Source of the DNA: Clostridia bacterium
GTDB lineage: Bacteria > Bacillota > Clostridia > Oscillospirales > Acutalibacteraceae
Direction: 5' to 3'
Length of the DNA stretch: 33,453 nt
Assembly: GCA_017935265.1 (NCBI GenBank)
Contig: JAGBHX010000125.1
Location: 1-33,453 of the forward strand
Shown: piece by piece, positions 8,232 through 16,440 of the stretch
Layout of the letters: each line of letters starts with the position of its first letter
Numbering within the stretch: position 1 is the first letter of the stretch
Notes under the pieces: model-generated
What the model was told of the DNA's origin: nothing
The model's database searches: none
What the model saw: only the letters and a program-made list of their open reading frames with translations
Program-made: the position numbers and the translations under genes

Positions 8232-10076
8232 TTACCTTTTTAAAATTACTGATGAATTTGCGCCCATGCTCACGGAAATTCCGTCACACTCGCCGTCACC
8301 GAAGATAATATAGCTTGCGTGTCTGTCTTCGGGGAGGTAATATCTGATGGCGTGGTTGTTTGAGTTTGAAATCACGGTGATTTCATCTCTTGAATAAGCA
8401 ACACAGCCCATAACTGCCGAAATAAACCTGCAGGGCGAAGAAATAAACTGGGGACATTCTTTTCTTATTCTGCCCAAGGCGCGGTAAAATTCAACAAGCT
8501 CTTTGTTTTCCTTGCCCCAGGGGTAAAAGCCGCGGTTGAAGGGGTCCTTGTAGCCCTCCATTCCGGCCTCGTCGCCGTAATAAACGCTGGGAACACCGGG
8601 AAGAGTGAACTGAAGCACTGCCGCCTGCTTGAGAAGGCGGATGCCGGTGTCCGTTTTTTCTTCTAATTTTCTGCCCGATTGCCACGCTCTGTCGCGGTAA
8701 ATGCAGCTTTCGCCTGCAAGGGCGGTGATTGCGCGCTGAGTGTCGTGAGTGCCGATGTGATTCATCAGCACGTCAATCACGGGCTTGGGATAATTTTCAA
8801 GCACGGTGACAACCGATTTTTCAAAGCCCTCGGCATTGCCGCGGCGGACAAAGTCAATTATGCAGTCGGCAAAGGGGTAATTCATTACGCTGTCGAGCTG
8901 CTGACCCTGAAGATAGCGGCGTCGCTTACCGTAGCTTGATTTGTTGGAGGCATCCTCCCACACCTCGCCGATAATAAGTGCATCCGTGGAGTGGTCTTTG
9001 ACCGAGGTTCTAAGCGCGTCAAGAAATTCGTCGGGCAGCTCATCTGCCACGTCAAGGCGCCAGCCGCCTGCACCGAGAGAAAGCCATTTTTCAAGAATGC
9101 CGTTTTTGCCTGAAATATATTCAATAAACTCGGGAGTTTCTTCTATAATTTCCGGCAGGGTTTCAATACCCCACCAGCTCTGATATTTGTCAGGCCAGGC
9201 GGTGAATTTAAACCAAGGGTAATAAGCAGAAGTCTTGCTCTGAAACGCACCGATGTCAGGGTATCTGCCGTTTTTGTTAAAATAGCGGCTGTCACTTCCC
9301 GTGTGGCTGAAAACACCGTCGAGAATAATTTTTATGCCGTATTCCTCAGCTTTTTTGCAAAGAGAGGCAAAGTCCTCTTCGTTGCCCAGCAGAGGGTCAA
9401 TTTTTTCATAATCCGCCGTGTTGTAGCGGTGGTTGGAATGTGCCTCAAAAATCGGGTTGAGATAAATGCAGTTGACTCCCAGTGAGCTGATGTAGGGAAG
9501 CTTTTCCTCAATGCCCTTCAGGTCGCCGCCGAAATAGTCGTTATTGAGCACCTTGCCGTTTTCGTCAGGCCGCCAATAGGGCTCGCCGTCAAGGTCGGTG
9601 CGGATAATTCTGTCATCGGGCACGTTTTTCTTCTTTTGGCCTGAAAAATAAAATCTGTCAGGAAAAATCTGATATATAATACCGCCCTTTATCCAATCGG
9701 GGGTAGTAAAGTCTTTGTCATAAACGGTAAACTGCCATTCCTCGCCGAAGGGAGAAAAGCAGCCGTTGAGTGTGTCACGGTGGCGGAAGATTTTGCTCAC
9801 GCCAAAGCCTGTGTCATACTCAAAGTGGTAAAAATACAAGCCTTTCTGCGGGAAGGTGAGCTGAATTTTCCACCATTCCTCGTTTTCGCCCTGCATACAG
9901 TCCCACTGCATTGAATAAAGCTGAGGAACTTCACCGTCTTTGGTAACGGCAACTCTTGCACCCGTGCAGGCAAAATCTCTGGGGAGCACGATTCTGAAAG
10001 TGATTTCGGTTTCCTCCTTCACGGCGCCCAGGGGATATTTGTGATATTCTTTTGTGGGAATATATGGAATATACAT
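8232..10076 (-). CDS. GH13 alpha-glucosidase/neopullulanase-type enzyme
   Basis: A 614-residue cytoplasmic alpha-amylase-family enzyme. An N-terminal beta domain (about 1-125) is followed by a complete catalytic barrel. The conserved regions are visible: DGVFSHTG (region I), GWRLDVADE (region II, nucleophile Asp), IIGEVWEDA (region III, acid/base Glu) and NHIGTHDTQR (region IV, third carboxylate). The extra N-terminal domain and the lack of a signal peptide fit neopullulanase/cyclomaltodextrinase enzymes that hydrolyse imported maltodextrins or glycogen-derived dextrins. Its start codon overlaps the previous stop (TAATG), so translation is coupled to the small membrane protein. It may serve the same alpha-glucan pool as the glg operon 14 kb away. 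Confidence 0.9.
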   Translation of the reverse strand: MYIPYIPTKEYHKYPLGAVKEETEITFRIVLPRDFACTGARVAVTKDGEVPQLYSMQWDCMQGENEEWWKIQLTFPQKGLYFYHFEYDTGFGVSKIFRHRDTLNGCFSPFGEEWQFTVYDKDFTTPDWIKGGIIYQIFPDRFYFSGQKKKNVPDDRIIRTDLDGEPYWRPDENGKVLNNDYFGGDLKGIEEKLPYISSLGVNCIYLNPIFEAHSNHRYNTADYEKIDPLLGNEEDFASLCKKAEEYGIKIILDGVFSHTGSDSRYFNKNGRYPDIGAFQSKTSAYYPWFKFTAWPDKYQSWWGIETLPEIIEETPEFIEYISGKNGILEKWLSLGAGGWRLDVADELPDEFLDALRTSVKDHSTDALIIGEVWEDASNKSSYGKRRRYLQGQQLDSVMNYPFADCIIDFVRRGNAEGFEKSVVTVLENYPKPVIDVLMNHIGTHDTQRAITALAGESCIYRDRAWQSGRKLEEKTDTGIRLLKQAAVLQFTLPGVPSVYYGDEAGMEGYKDPFNRGFYPWGKENKELVEFYRALGRIRKECPQFISSPCRFISAVMGCVAYSRDEITVISNSNNHAIRYYLPEDRHASYIIFGDGECDGISVSMGANSSVILKR

Positions 10077-10414
10077 TACTGTTGCTCCGAGGTATCTGAA
10101 ATTTCTTCGCTTGCCTCTTCCGAGGGGCCGGTGGGCAGAAGCGTTGTGCTTTCTGTCGTGGTGGTGTTTTGGGGAAGATATGTTTTTGTGTCGTGATACT
10201 CTGTTTCTGAAATATCAAGCAACGCATCTGAAATTACAAAGCCGACGGCAATGAAAATCAGCGTTACGGCAATGATGAAAACGTATTTGAAAATATTTTT
10301 TAAAAAAATCTTTCTTTTCTGTGACTCGCTTATTGAAAAGGAATCGTTATATTGATTTTCTTTAAAATCTGCAAAGGCTTTTCTGCGCCTTGCACCTTTA
10401 TTTCTTTGGGCCAA
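10076..10414 (-). CDS. Small single-pass membrane protein, Thr/Ser-rich tail
   Basis: About 112 residues: a basic N-terminus (RNKGARRRK), one membrane segment (about 45-65, YVFIIAVTLIFIAVGFVIS), then a low-complexity Thr/Ser/Glu tail (NTTTTESTT...SEEASEEIS). I do not recognise the family. The proposed TTG start at 10414 sits 9 bases after a GGAG. The longer frame, starting at 10423, would have its start codon touching the Shine-Dalgarno and is less likely. It lies between rnfA-like and GH13 genes and overlaps the latter's start. A similar Thr-rich tail ends the 5333-6130 protein. Confidence 0.55.
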   Translation of the reverse strand: MAQRNKGARRRKAFADFKENQYNDSFSISESQKRKIFLKNIFKYVFIIAVTLIFIAVGFVISDALLDISETEYHDTKTYLPQNTTTTESTTLLPTGPSEEASEEISDTSEQQ

Positions 10415-10465
10415 AATAAGCAACTCCTTTTTAGAAATTCAAAATTATCGTTGTTTCGGGGGTTT

Positions 10466-11059
10466 CTAAGCAAATACTCCTGTGCCTGTGATTCCCGTAA
10501 CCGCCATTGACAAAAGGGCAACATAAATAAACATCACAGGGGTGCCCCTGAAGGGTTCGGGAATTTTTTTGTTGTGGGCAATTTTTGTAAAGCCGACGCT
10601 TATGAGCACGGATGCCACCACAAAAGCAACACCTGAGCCGAAGGCTGTGCCTATGCTTTCACCAAGGGTGCTGACACTTCGGTGGTTGATGAGAGGAATT
10701 GCCATAACAAGGGTGTTCATTGCGCACATTGAAAGCTTTGTCATAAAGCGTTTGTTTGGCCTGAGAATAATCAGACTCAACGCGCCCGAAACAAAATAAA
10801 CAATCATCAGCACACCGAAAAAGATGAGAAAATGAATGGTGTTATTCTGCTTTTCTATCTGTGGGAGGAAATCGAGTATGCGGCAGATAACAGCGGTGAC
10901 TGTTGAAAAATAAATAATCATACCGGCTGTTGAAAAAAGCTTTTTGGGCTTTGAAGCCATTCTGACAGCTTCGGTTATTCCGTAACCGCCGTTGAATACG
11001 AGGTTTTGCACAATCACGGCATAAATTGCGGCGGCAACCATATCAAAAAACCATTGCAT
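10466..11059 (-). CDS. RnfA/NqrE-like membrane subunit lacking cluster cysteines
   Basis: A 197-residue, six-helix membrane protein homologous to RnfA/RsxA. The C-terminus (IPEPFRGTPVMF...) matches the family's VPxPFRGxxI, and the N-terminus follows the VNNFVL...GIC pattern. In known complexes RnfA and RnfE each give two cysteines to a buried [2Fe-2S] cluster between them. By alignment with E. coli RsxA both RnfA cysteines are gone here: GLCP becomes GITE (T29), and TTNCAVLG becomes AMNTLVMA (T116). It therefore cannot bind the canonical cluster as described. A perfect AGGAGGTGA ribosome site precedes the ATG. It is third in a D-E-A gene order. Confidence 0.8.
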   Translation of the reverse strand: MQWFFDMVAAAIYAVIVQNLVFNGGYGITEAVRMASKPKKLFSTAGMIIYFSTVTAVICRILDFLPQIEKQNNTIHFLIFFGVLMIVYFVSGALSLIILRPNKRFMTKLSMCAMNTLVMAIPLINHRSVSTLGESIGTAFGSGVAFVVASVLISVGFTKIAHNKKIPEPFRGTPVMFIYVALLSMAVTGITGTGVFA

Positions 11060-11094
11060 ACTCTCACCTCCTGAAAATTAAATCATACAATATG

Positions 11095-11799
11095 TTAAGA
11101 ACTCTTTTTAAATCTGTTTTTGATTGCGTAAGAAAGAGTGGCTTCCTTATCGTCAGCTTCGTCAAGGGTAAATTTTGTTTCAATTTCGTGAAGTCTTTCG
11201 GGATGTCGGCGGATAATCTGCGCCTTGTGTGCGGCAGAAAGAAGACCGATTATGAATAATCCTCCGAAGGGCATAAGCAATCCGCGAATGCCGTCAAAGC
11301 CAAGGTCAAAGCCGAGAAGTGTTCCGTTGCCCACCACCTCGCGGATGAGACCGACCGCCAGAAGAATTGAGCAATAACCCAAAAGCGAAGCTATGGCATC
11401 AAAGAAGCTGAGCTTTACCGAATTTTTAACCGCATATTTTTCGCAATGGACGCAGTTGAGGGAGTTCATTACCATCAGCGGAAGATAAATGCCGAGTGAT
11501 GAAAAAACAGTTAATGAATACTTTTCAAAAACGTACATCACGGGAAAAACAACTGCCATACCGATAATTGAGTAAATTCCCATTCTCACCCAGCGGGGGA
11601 GCTTTTTAAGTAAAAGCGAAGCTACAACCTCGCAAAGAATGAGGGAAACGGAAAACACCGTTGACAGCGCAATGGCATTTATGACCGAGGTTGCTGCCGC
11701 GGCAACGGGGCAGATGCCGATAACCTGCACAAGCACGGGGTTTCGCAAAAATCCGCCTTGGTGAATCATTTGTTTAAGTGAGGCTTTCTGCTGATTCAA
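11095..11799 (-). CDS. RnfE/NqrD-like membrane subunit
   Basis: A 234-residue multi-pass protein homologous to RnfE/NqrD. NPVLVQVIGICPVAAAATS matches the conserved first half-site (C30). The second half-site, normally LPLIVxNCIxxGRAEAFA, reads LPLMVMNSLNCVHCEKYA, so the expected cysteine is Ser113 and two new cysteines sit 3 and 6 residues later (C116, C119). REVVGNGTLLG is typical of the family. The start is a TTG at 11799, 9 bases after AGGAGGTGA. The Shine-Dalgarno lies inside the end of rnfD, and the two genes overlap by 26 bases. This leaves no room for rnfG, which normally sits between D and E. Confidence 0.85.
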   Translation of the reverse strand: MNQQKASLKQMIHQGGFLRNPVLVQVIGICPVAAAATSVINAIALSTVFSVSLILCEVVASLLLKKLPRWVRMGIYSIIGMAVVFPVMYVFEKYSLTVFSSLGIYLPLMVMNSLNCVHCEKYAVKNSVKLSFFDAIASLLGYCSILLAVGLIREVVGNGTLLGFDLGFDGIRGLLMPFGGLFIIGLLSAAHKAQIIRRHPERLHEIETKFTLDEADDKEATLSYAIKNRFKKSS

Positions 11800-12739
11800 C
11801 AGCGGTCACCTCCTTTTTGCTGCGAACGGGAGCGAAAATATATTTTTCCGCCACGGGCCAGAAGGCATTTGTCAGAAGCACGGCAAAGCAGCCCGCATCT
11901 TCAAATTCACTCACCAGACCGAGAATGATGTAAACCACGCCCATCATAACGGAATAGAAGATTCTTCTTCCTTTTTTCTTGGGGGAAAGGGGCTCTTCGG
12001 TAACAAAGAAAACCGCCATACAAAGGGTGTAGCCGCTGCACATTCTCACAAGAATAATTCTCATTGAATTTAATGCAAAAAATTTATCTGTTTCTGCGGC
12101 GGTGAGAACAATTGCACCTACGAAGCAGGTTAAAAGAAAGAAAAAAGAATTGATAAAGCTTTTCGGATGACGGAGAAGAACAAAAAAGAGAAGTCCGATC
12201 ATCGCAACGGCGCAGGTCATACCTGCTCCGCCGGGAACAGAGCCGATGAAAGCGTTGATTAAATCAACAGCCGTGACAACGGGTGTGCTCTGAGAAAGAC
12301 TGCGGGCAATCGACACCGTACCGAATTCGGCCGAAGCGTAATCAAAAACCAAATCGGGTCGGCAGATACTCAAAAACGCAACTCCTGCCGCAACACTTGA
12401 AAAGGGCGCGTGGTTAAGGGAGCCGAAAGGCGTTTTAACAAGAAAAACCGCAAAGGCACAGCCCAGAACAGGGAGCCATAACGGAGCGGAGGCGGGGAGC
12501 ATAAGAGAAATGAGGCCTCCGATAAAAACAGCGTGGCAGTTTTTGACCCTGAACTTGTGTTTTATAATTTTGCAGCCTACATAGTCAAAAAGAATTGCGC
12601 TGATTACTGAAACGTAAAAGTTAACGATAACATTTATTCCGTGAAAAAAGAAAGACACTATGAGCAGAATACAAAGCCCGAAGCACATATCGGGGTAATA
12701 AGTGCTTTTCTTTTTTTTGTGTTTATTTACCTTTGGCAT
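11774..12739 (-). CDS. RnfD/NqrB-like membrane subunit
   Basis: A 321-residue protein with about nine to ten membrane helices, related to RnfD/NqrB. These carry covalent FMN on a threonine in an S-x-A/S-T motif; the likely equivalent here is SQSTPV (T152). The family signature FGGLGxNxFNPA is degenerate (FGSLNHAPFSSVAAG). The ATG at 12739 is preferred over 12757 because GAGGTGA lies just before it. This is the first gene of the minus-strand operon. A full Rnf complex (C-D-G-E-A-B) couples ferredoxin/NAD electron transfer to Na+ or H+ pumping, but C, G and B are absent here. It is either a partial set with partners elsewhere or a divergent paralogue. Confidence 0.75.
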   Translation of the reverse strand: MPKVNKHKKKKSTYYPDMCFGLCILLIVSFFFHGINVIVNFYVSVISAILFDYVGCKIIKHKFRVKNCHAVFIGGLISLMLPASAPLWLPVLGCAFAVFLVKTPFGSLNHAPFSSVAAGVAFLSICRPDLVFDYASAEFGTVSIARSLSQSTPVVTAVDLINAFIGSVPGGAGMTCAVAMIGLLFFVLLRHPKSFINSFFFLLTCFVGAIVLTAAETDKFFALNSMRIILVRMCSGYTLCMAVFFVTEEPLSPKKKGRRIFYSVMMGVVYIILGLVSEFEDAGCFAVLLTNAFWPVAEKYIFAPVRSKKEVTAVESAESLT

Positions 12740-12789
12740 CTGCTCACCTCTTTCCATATTTTATTCATTGAAAATGCAATTAGTAATAC

Positions 12790-12818
12790 ATTATAATTTA
12801 CATAGGTCATTTTTAAGG
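12790..12818 (-). promoter_or_regulatory. Possible promoter of the Rnf-like operon
   Basis: A perfect TATAAT (minus strand, 12795-12790) lies about 50 bases before the rnfD-like start. The -35 region is weak (TTAAAA at 15-bp spacing). Confidence 0.35.
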
Positions 12819-12861
12819 GGAAGCAAACAAAAAATTATGAATAGCGTCGCAGACCCTTAAA

Positions 12862-12975
12862 TTTTGCCTTGCAAAGGCAAAAATATCACATCGGCAAAGC
12901 TGATATTACACATTGCCTGAGTAATATATCACCTGACCGCAGGTATCATTTCAAAGTTGTTGACAGCTTTGAACA
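12862..12975. repeat. Tandem array of small hairpins (REP-like repeat)
   Basis: Several short inverted repeats follow one another: TTTGCCTT/AAGGCAAA (12862-12882), ATATCA...TGATAT (12883-12906), ATT...AAT, ACCTG/CAGGT (about 12930-12944), and TTCAAAG/CTTTGAA (12950-12974). They are separated by recurring ATATCAC-like spacers. This layout resembles the interspersed hairpin repeats common between genes in Oscillospiraceae. It fills the space between the Rnf-like promoter and the MecA-like gene. Confidence 0.5.
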
Positions 12976-12993
12976 AATAAAGGGGGAGAAACT

Positions 12994-13536
12994 ATGAACA
13001 TTCACTCAACGGGGAAAAATAAATTTGTTGTGGAGCTGAGCTCCCGTGATATGCAGGAGCTTGATATTACATATGAGGAAATGGATTATTCAAGAATTGA
13101 AACCCGTCGGGTCATCTGGACTATTCTGCAAAAGGTCCGCGACGATTTGGGTCGTGACATCGACCCGTCGGGGAATCTTCTGATTGAAGCCTCTGCCGAT
13201 TCCTGCGGAGGGTGTGTGCTTTGCTTCACCGTTGGCGAAAAGCGCAGAAGCTCGGACCTGCGTCAGCCGCTGAAGCTGACCAAAACCACCGAAAGCGTGG
13301 TGTATGAGTTTCAATCCCAGGATGCTTTGCTTGATATGCTCAGAGTGGCGGATGCTTCTGCCTTTAAAAGCCAGAATCGGATTTTTACAAACGGAAAAAG
13401 CTTCCGACTTGTGCTCAGAAAGCAACCGGGTAGCACCGAAAAAAAGCTGTTGGAGGAATACGGGGTTCCCGTGGGCAGAGATTTGTTCACTCTCAGCCAC
13501 ACCCTTGAGCATTGGCAAAGCGCAGGGCAGATTTAA
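12994..13536 (+). CDS. MecA-like adaptor protein
   Basis: A 180-residue protein with the MecA layout: an N-terminal domain of the MNIHSTGKNKFVVELSSRDMQELDIT type (about 1-85, substrate recognition in Bacillus MecA), a charged linker, and a C-terminal domain (about 95-180) that in B. subtilis MecA docks on the ClpC unfoldase. It would deliver specific proteins to Clp proteolysis; the targets here are unknown. AAGGGGGAG precedes the ATG. It converges on rpe, the two stops overlapping by three bases with no terminator hairpin between them. Confidence 0.75.
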   Translation: MNIHSTGKNKFVVELSSRDMQELDITYEEMDYSRIETRRVIWTILQKVRDDLGRDIDPSGNLLIEASADSCGGCVLCFTVGEKRRSSDLRQPLKLTKTTESVVYEFQSQDALLDMLRVADASAFKSQNRIFTNGKSFRLVLRKQPGSTEKKLLEEYGVPVGRDLFTLSHTLEHWQSAGQI

Positions 13537-14186
13537 GCGTTGCGAATGCTTTCAATTGCGGCAACGGTGTCCTCTGCGCCGAAAACAGCACTGCCAGCCA
13601 CAAGCACATCAGCACCCGCCTCTTTAACCAAGGGGGCGGTTTTTTCGGTTATTCCGCCGTCAACCTGAATGTGCATGGAGATGTTTCGCCTGTCACATTC
13701 TTCGCGGATAGCCTTGATTTTGGGTAACATATCTTCCATAAAGCTCTGACCGCCGAAGCCGGGTTCAACAGTCATAACAAGCACCATTGCGATTTTGTCG
13801 AGGTATGGAAAAACTGCTTCGGCCGGTGTGCCGGGCTTTATGCTTAAAGCAGGGATTTTTCCGTATTTTTTAATTTCGTCAATGGTTGCGTCAATGTCGC
13901 TGTCACATTCAACGTGGAAAGTGATTCCGTCCGCACCTGCTTGGGCAAAATCCTTGATATAAAAAAGCGGGTCGCTTATCATCAGGTGAACGTCGAAAAA
14001 TTTTTGTGAATGGCGGCGGAACGTTTTCATCACGGGAGCGCCAAAGGTGATGTTGGGCACAAAGTGACCGTCCATAACGTCAACGTGAATCCAATCGGCG
14101 CCGCAACGGTCAATTTTTGCAATTTCTTCACCTGCTTTTGAAAAATCACAGGCGAGAATTGACGGTGAAATTAAAATCCTGTTCAT
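13533..14186 (-). CDS. rpe: Ribulose-phosphate 3-epimerase
   Basis: A 217-residue TIM-barrel enzyme that interconverts ribulose-5-phosphate and xylulose-5-phosphate in the pentose phosphate pathway. Diagnostic motifs are present: ISPSILACDF at the start, HVDVMDGHFVPNITFG, DVHLM, VEPGFGGQ and QVDGGI, covering the metal-binding His/Asp residues and the phosphate loop. Length is normal. Its ATG overlaps the stop of the metallophosphoesterase (ATGA), so the two are translationally coupled. In many Firmicutes rpe sits with rsgA and thiN; that cluster is not seen here. Confidence 0.95.
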   Translation of the reverse strand: MNRILISPSILACDFSKAGEEIAKIDRCGADWIHVDVMDGHFVPNITFGAPVMKTFRRHSQKFFDVHLMISDPLFYIKDFAQAGADGITFHVECDSDIDATIDEIKKYGKIPALSIKPGTPAEAVFPYLDKIAMVLVMTVEPGFGGQSFMEDMLPKIKAIREECDRRNISMHIQVDGGITEKTAPLVKEAGADVLVAGSAVFGAEDTVAAIESIRNA

Positions 14187-14875
14187 CTTGCAATTTCTCC
14201 CGATTGAATTTTTATAAGGTTGCGGTAAACGGCAATGTGTGAGGGTGAAACAAACTTGTCCTCATGAATACTGCCGAAATACCAGCGTGTGAATTTGCAG
14301 GAGCTGTTGATTTCTTCAAAATATGAGTTAAGGCCTGTGAAGCGGACATTTTCCTTGTCTTTAAGGTTAAGGAAGGCCTTGATTTTCTGCGGAGGCTCGT
14401 GGGTGATTATAAAGTCAACCTCAAACTTTTCTTTTTCAAGGCTGAGAACACCGTTTTTCATTTCTTCCGCAGAGGGGATTTCTGCCTTGGACCAGGTGTT
14501 GTTTTCAAATCGGATGTCAATGTCGGGGCTTTCACCGCCGCCCATTGCAAAAATTTTTTCGCCCTCAATTTCAAAAACATAGCCGCGAAGCAGATGATAA
14601 ATGTTTTCTCTGATTTTGTGAGCCATACCGCCTGCAAATTCCACAACGGGATATTTTGCAAGCAAATCAAAATTTTCGTGAGTTCCGTCAACAAAGCAAA
14701 TTGTATAAGGCTTTTTGGAAAGCTTGTCCAGCGTTACTTTTTCGCTCTTGTCGCCGTTCCAGATAAAGCCGAAATCACCGCAGATAATCAGGGTGTCATC
14801 TTTTTTGATGTTTTTGAACACCGGCTGTTTAAAAATTTTTGCATCGCCGTGCATATCACCTGTTACAAAAATCAT
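14183..14875 (-). CDS. Calcineurin-like metallophosphoesterase
   Basis: A 230-residue cytoplasmic phosphoesterase. The metal-binding motifs are GDMHGD (residues 6-11), CGDFGF (about 32-37), GTHENF (the GNHE block with Asn changed to Thr) and ITHEPP (about 155). Substrate is unknown; relatives cleave phosphodiesters, phosphoprotein or nucleotide substrates. AGGAGC lies just before the ATG. It is the promoter-proximal gene of the two-gene unit with rpe and is divergent from the D,D-carboxypeptidase gene. Confidence 0.85.
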   Translation of the reverse strand: MIFVTGDMHGDAKIFKQPVFKNIKKDDTLIICGDFGFIWNGDKSEKVTLDKLSKKPYTICFVDGTHENFDLLAKYPVVEFAGGMAHKIRENIYHLLRGYVFEIEGEKIFAMGGGESPDIDIRFENNTWSKAEIPSAEEMKNGVLSLEKEKFEVDFIITHEPPQKIKAFLNLKDKENVRFTGLNSYFEEINSSCKFTRWYFGSIHEDKFVSPSHIAVYRNLIKIQSGEIAR

Positions 14876-14916
14876 AGCTTGCTCCTGTCTGCAAAATATA
14901 AAATTTTGCTACACTC

Positions 14917-14945
14917 TTTATTTTTGTGTAATTGTTTGATATAAT
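14917..14945 (+). promoter_or_regulatory. Promoter for the D,D-carboxypeptidase gene
   Basis: A perfect TATAAT at 14940-14945 is preceded at 17 bp by a poor -35 (TTTATT). The start codon is 44 bases downstream. Confidence 0.5.
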
Positions 14946-14988
14946 ACTTATACTATTATATAATACAACAATTCATGGTGGTTTGTCT

Positions 14989-16380
14989 ATGAAAAAAGCT
15001 ATAATTTTTGTAAGTATTCTTGTTTTAATTTTAACAACAGCGGTAATTCCTGCCTCTGCGCAGGATTATTCCTCTTATGTGGACCTTAATTGTGAAATTG
15101 ACTATATGGTGAGCCTGGATGACGGCAGCGTTGTCATTTCCAAAAATGCGCAGAAAAAAGCCGCTCCCGCTTCAATGACCAAAATCACAACGGCGTTGGT
15201 GGTGCTTCAGAATTGCCCTGACCTGAACGAAACCGTTACGGTTTCCGAAAACGCAATTCGTGTTCTTCTCGGCACGGGAAGCTCCCTTTCGGGCCTTAAA
15301 GCGGGGGAGCAAATGAGCGTGCTCAACATGCTTCACTGTCTGCTTGTTCCCAGCGGTAACGATGCCGCAGTTGTGCTCGCGGAGCACGTTGCCGGCAGTC
15401 AGGAAAAGTTTGTTCAGATGATGAACGAATGTGCTCAGAAGCTCGGCTGCAAAAATACCCATTACGATAACCCCCACGGCCTTGACAGTGAAACTCACTA
15501 CACTACCGCCGAGGATATTGCAATCATTTCAAAAGCTGCCCTTGAATACAATGCTTTCAAAAACATAGTCTGTGAGGCAAAATACACTCTCCCTGCTACC
15601 AATATGAACAAGGAGCGTACCCTCATCAACACAAACTCAATGCTCAACTCGGCATATATAACATATTACAGAAGCTTCGTTAAGGGCATCAAAACAGGTC
15701 ACACCGACGATGCAGGCTACTGTGTTGCAACATACGCTTCAAAAGACGGCTACAACTACCTTGCCGTTGCAATGAACGGTGACTACCGCGACTCAGACAA
15801 TGACAACATTCAGGAAAATCAGGCATTTATGGATTCAATCCGTATGTATGAATGGGCTTTTGCCAACCTCAGCTACGAGCTTGTTGCCCCCAAGGATATG
15901 ATGGTTGCCGAGGTGGGAATAAATTATTCTTGGAAAACGGACCATATCCAGCTCAAGCCCAAGGAGGATTTCAGAACTCTTGTTCCCACGGGCACAGACG
16001 AGGGCAGTGTTCTAATTGAGCCTATCGAAAAGCCCGAAACGGTGGATGCGCCCGTGAAAGCAGGTGACGTTGCCTGCAAGGCGAAGGTTATATATGCCGA
16101 CACCGAAATTGCAACAATTGATTTGGTTTACTCTCAGAGCGTGAGCAAGAACTATCTGCTTTATGCCTGGAGTCTGCTTATGAGATTGCTCTCAAGCACA
16201 GTGTTTAAAATTATTCTTGTGCTTGCAGTAGCAGGTGTAGCAATTTATATCGGACTTGTTATGCGCTCAAACGCTGTGAGAAAAAAGAAAAAGAACCAGC
16301 TTAAAATCGTAAAAATCAACGATATGGAAAAAGCACAGAACACCAAAAAGCAAGACCGCAATTACAAGCCCAGGCACTGA
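14989..16380 (+). CDS. dacF: D-alanyl-D-alanine carboxypeptidase (DacF/PBP5 type)
   Basis: A 463-residue penicillin-binding protein that trims the terminal D-Ala from peptidoglycan stem peptides outside the membrane. It has a signal peptide (about 1-24, ending PASA). The three active-site motifs are intact: SMTK (62-65), SGN (122-124) and KTG (235-237). The beta-rich domain (about 290-390) is followed by a C-terminal membrane helix (about 403-424), not the usual amphipathic anchor, and a basic cytoplasmic tail of about 38 residues. The ATG at 14989 (GGTGG 7 bases upstream) is chosen over an upstream frame start at 14932 that lacks a ribosome site. The last ten codons are repeated, with different codons, at 16836-16868 beyond a DUF559 cassette. 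Confidence 0.92.
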   Translation: MKKAIIFVSILVLILTTAVIPASAQDYSSYVDLNCEIDYMVSLDDGSVVISKNAQKKAAPASMTKITTALVVLQNCPDLNETVTVSENAIRVLLGTGSSLSGLKAGEQMSVLNMLHCLLVPSGNDAAVVLAEHVAGSQEKFVQMMNECAQKLGCKNTHYDNPHGLDSETHYTTAEDIAIISKAALEYNAFKNIVCEAKYTLPATNMNKERTLINTNSMLNSAYITYYRSFVKGIKTGHTDDAGYCVATYASKDGYNYLAVAMNGDYRDSDNDNIQENQAFMDSIRMYEWAFANLSYELVAPKDMMVAEVGINYSWKTDHIQLKPKEDFRTLVPTGTDEGSVLIEPIEKPETVDAPVKAGDVACKAKVIYADTEIATIDLVYSQSVSKNYLLYAWSLLMRLLSSTVFKIILVLAVAGVAIYIGLVMRSNAVRKKKKNQLKIVKINDMEKAQNTKKQDRNYKPRH

Positions 16381-16384
16381 AAGA

Positions 16385-16439
16385 GCCTCCCTTGTGTAAA
16401 GGGAGGTGGATTTTGCGAAGCAAAAGACGGAGGGATTGT
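16385..16439 (+). repeat. Left terminal inverted repeat of DUF559 cassette
   Basis: It contains a CCTCCCTT/AAAGGGAGG hairpin and a TTTTGC/GCAAAA hairpin. It ends with GGAGGG six bases before the DUF559 start codon, so the repeat itself supplies the gene's ribosome-binding site. Confidence 0.8.
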
Positions 16440-16440
16440 A

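Noticed and set aside
12883-12975. Possible CRISPR array, because of regularly spaced short repeats
   Set aside because: Units are short hairpins of unequal sequence with 6-10 base spacers, not identical repeats with 30-base spacers, and no cas genes are nearby.
12959-12987. TTGACA at 12959 as a promoter for the MecA-like gene
   Set aside because: The position 17 bp downstream is the purine-rich Shine-Dalgarno region, with no -10-like hexamer; the TTGACA falls inside a hairpin loop.
14932-14988. Longer start for the D,D-carboxypeptidase
   Set aside because: It would begin upstream of the -10 box, has no ribosome site and would spoil the clear signal peptide beginning at 14989.
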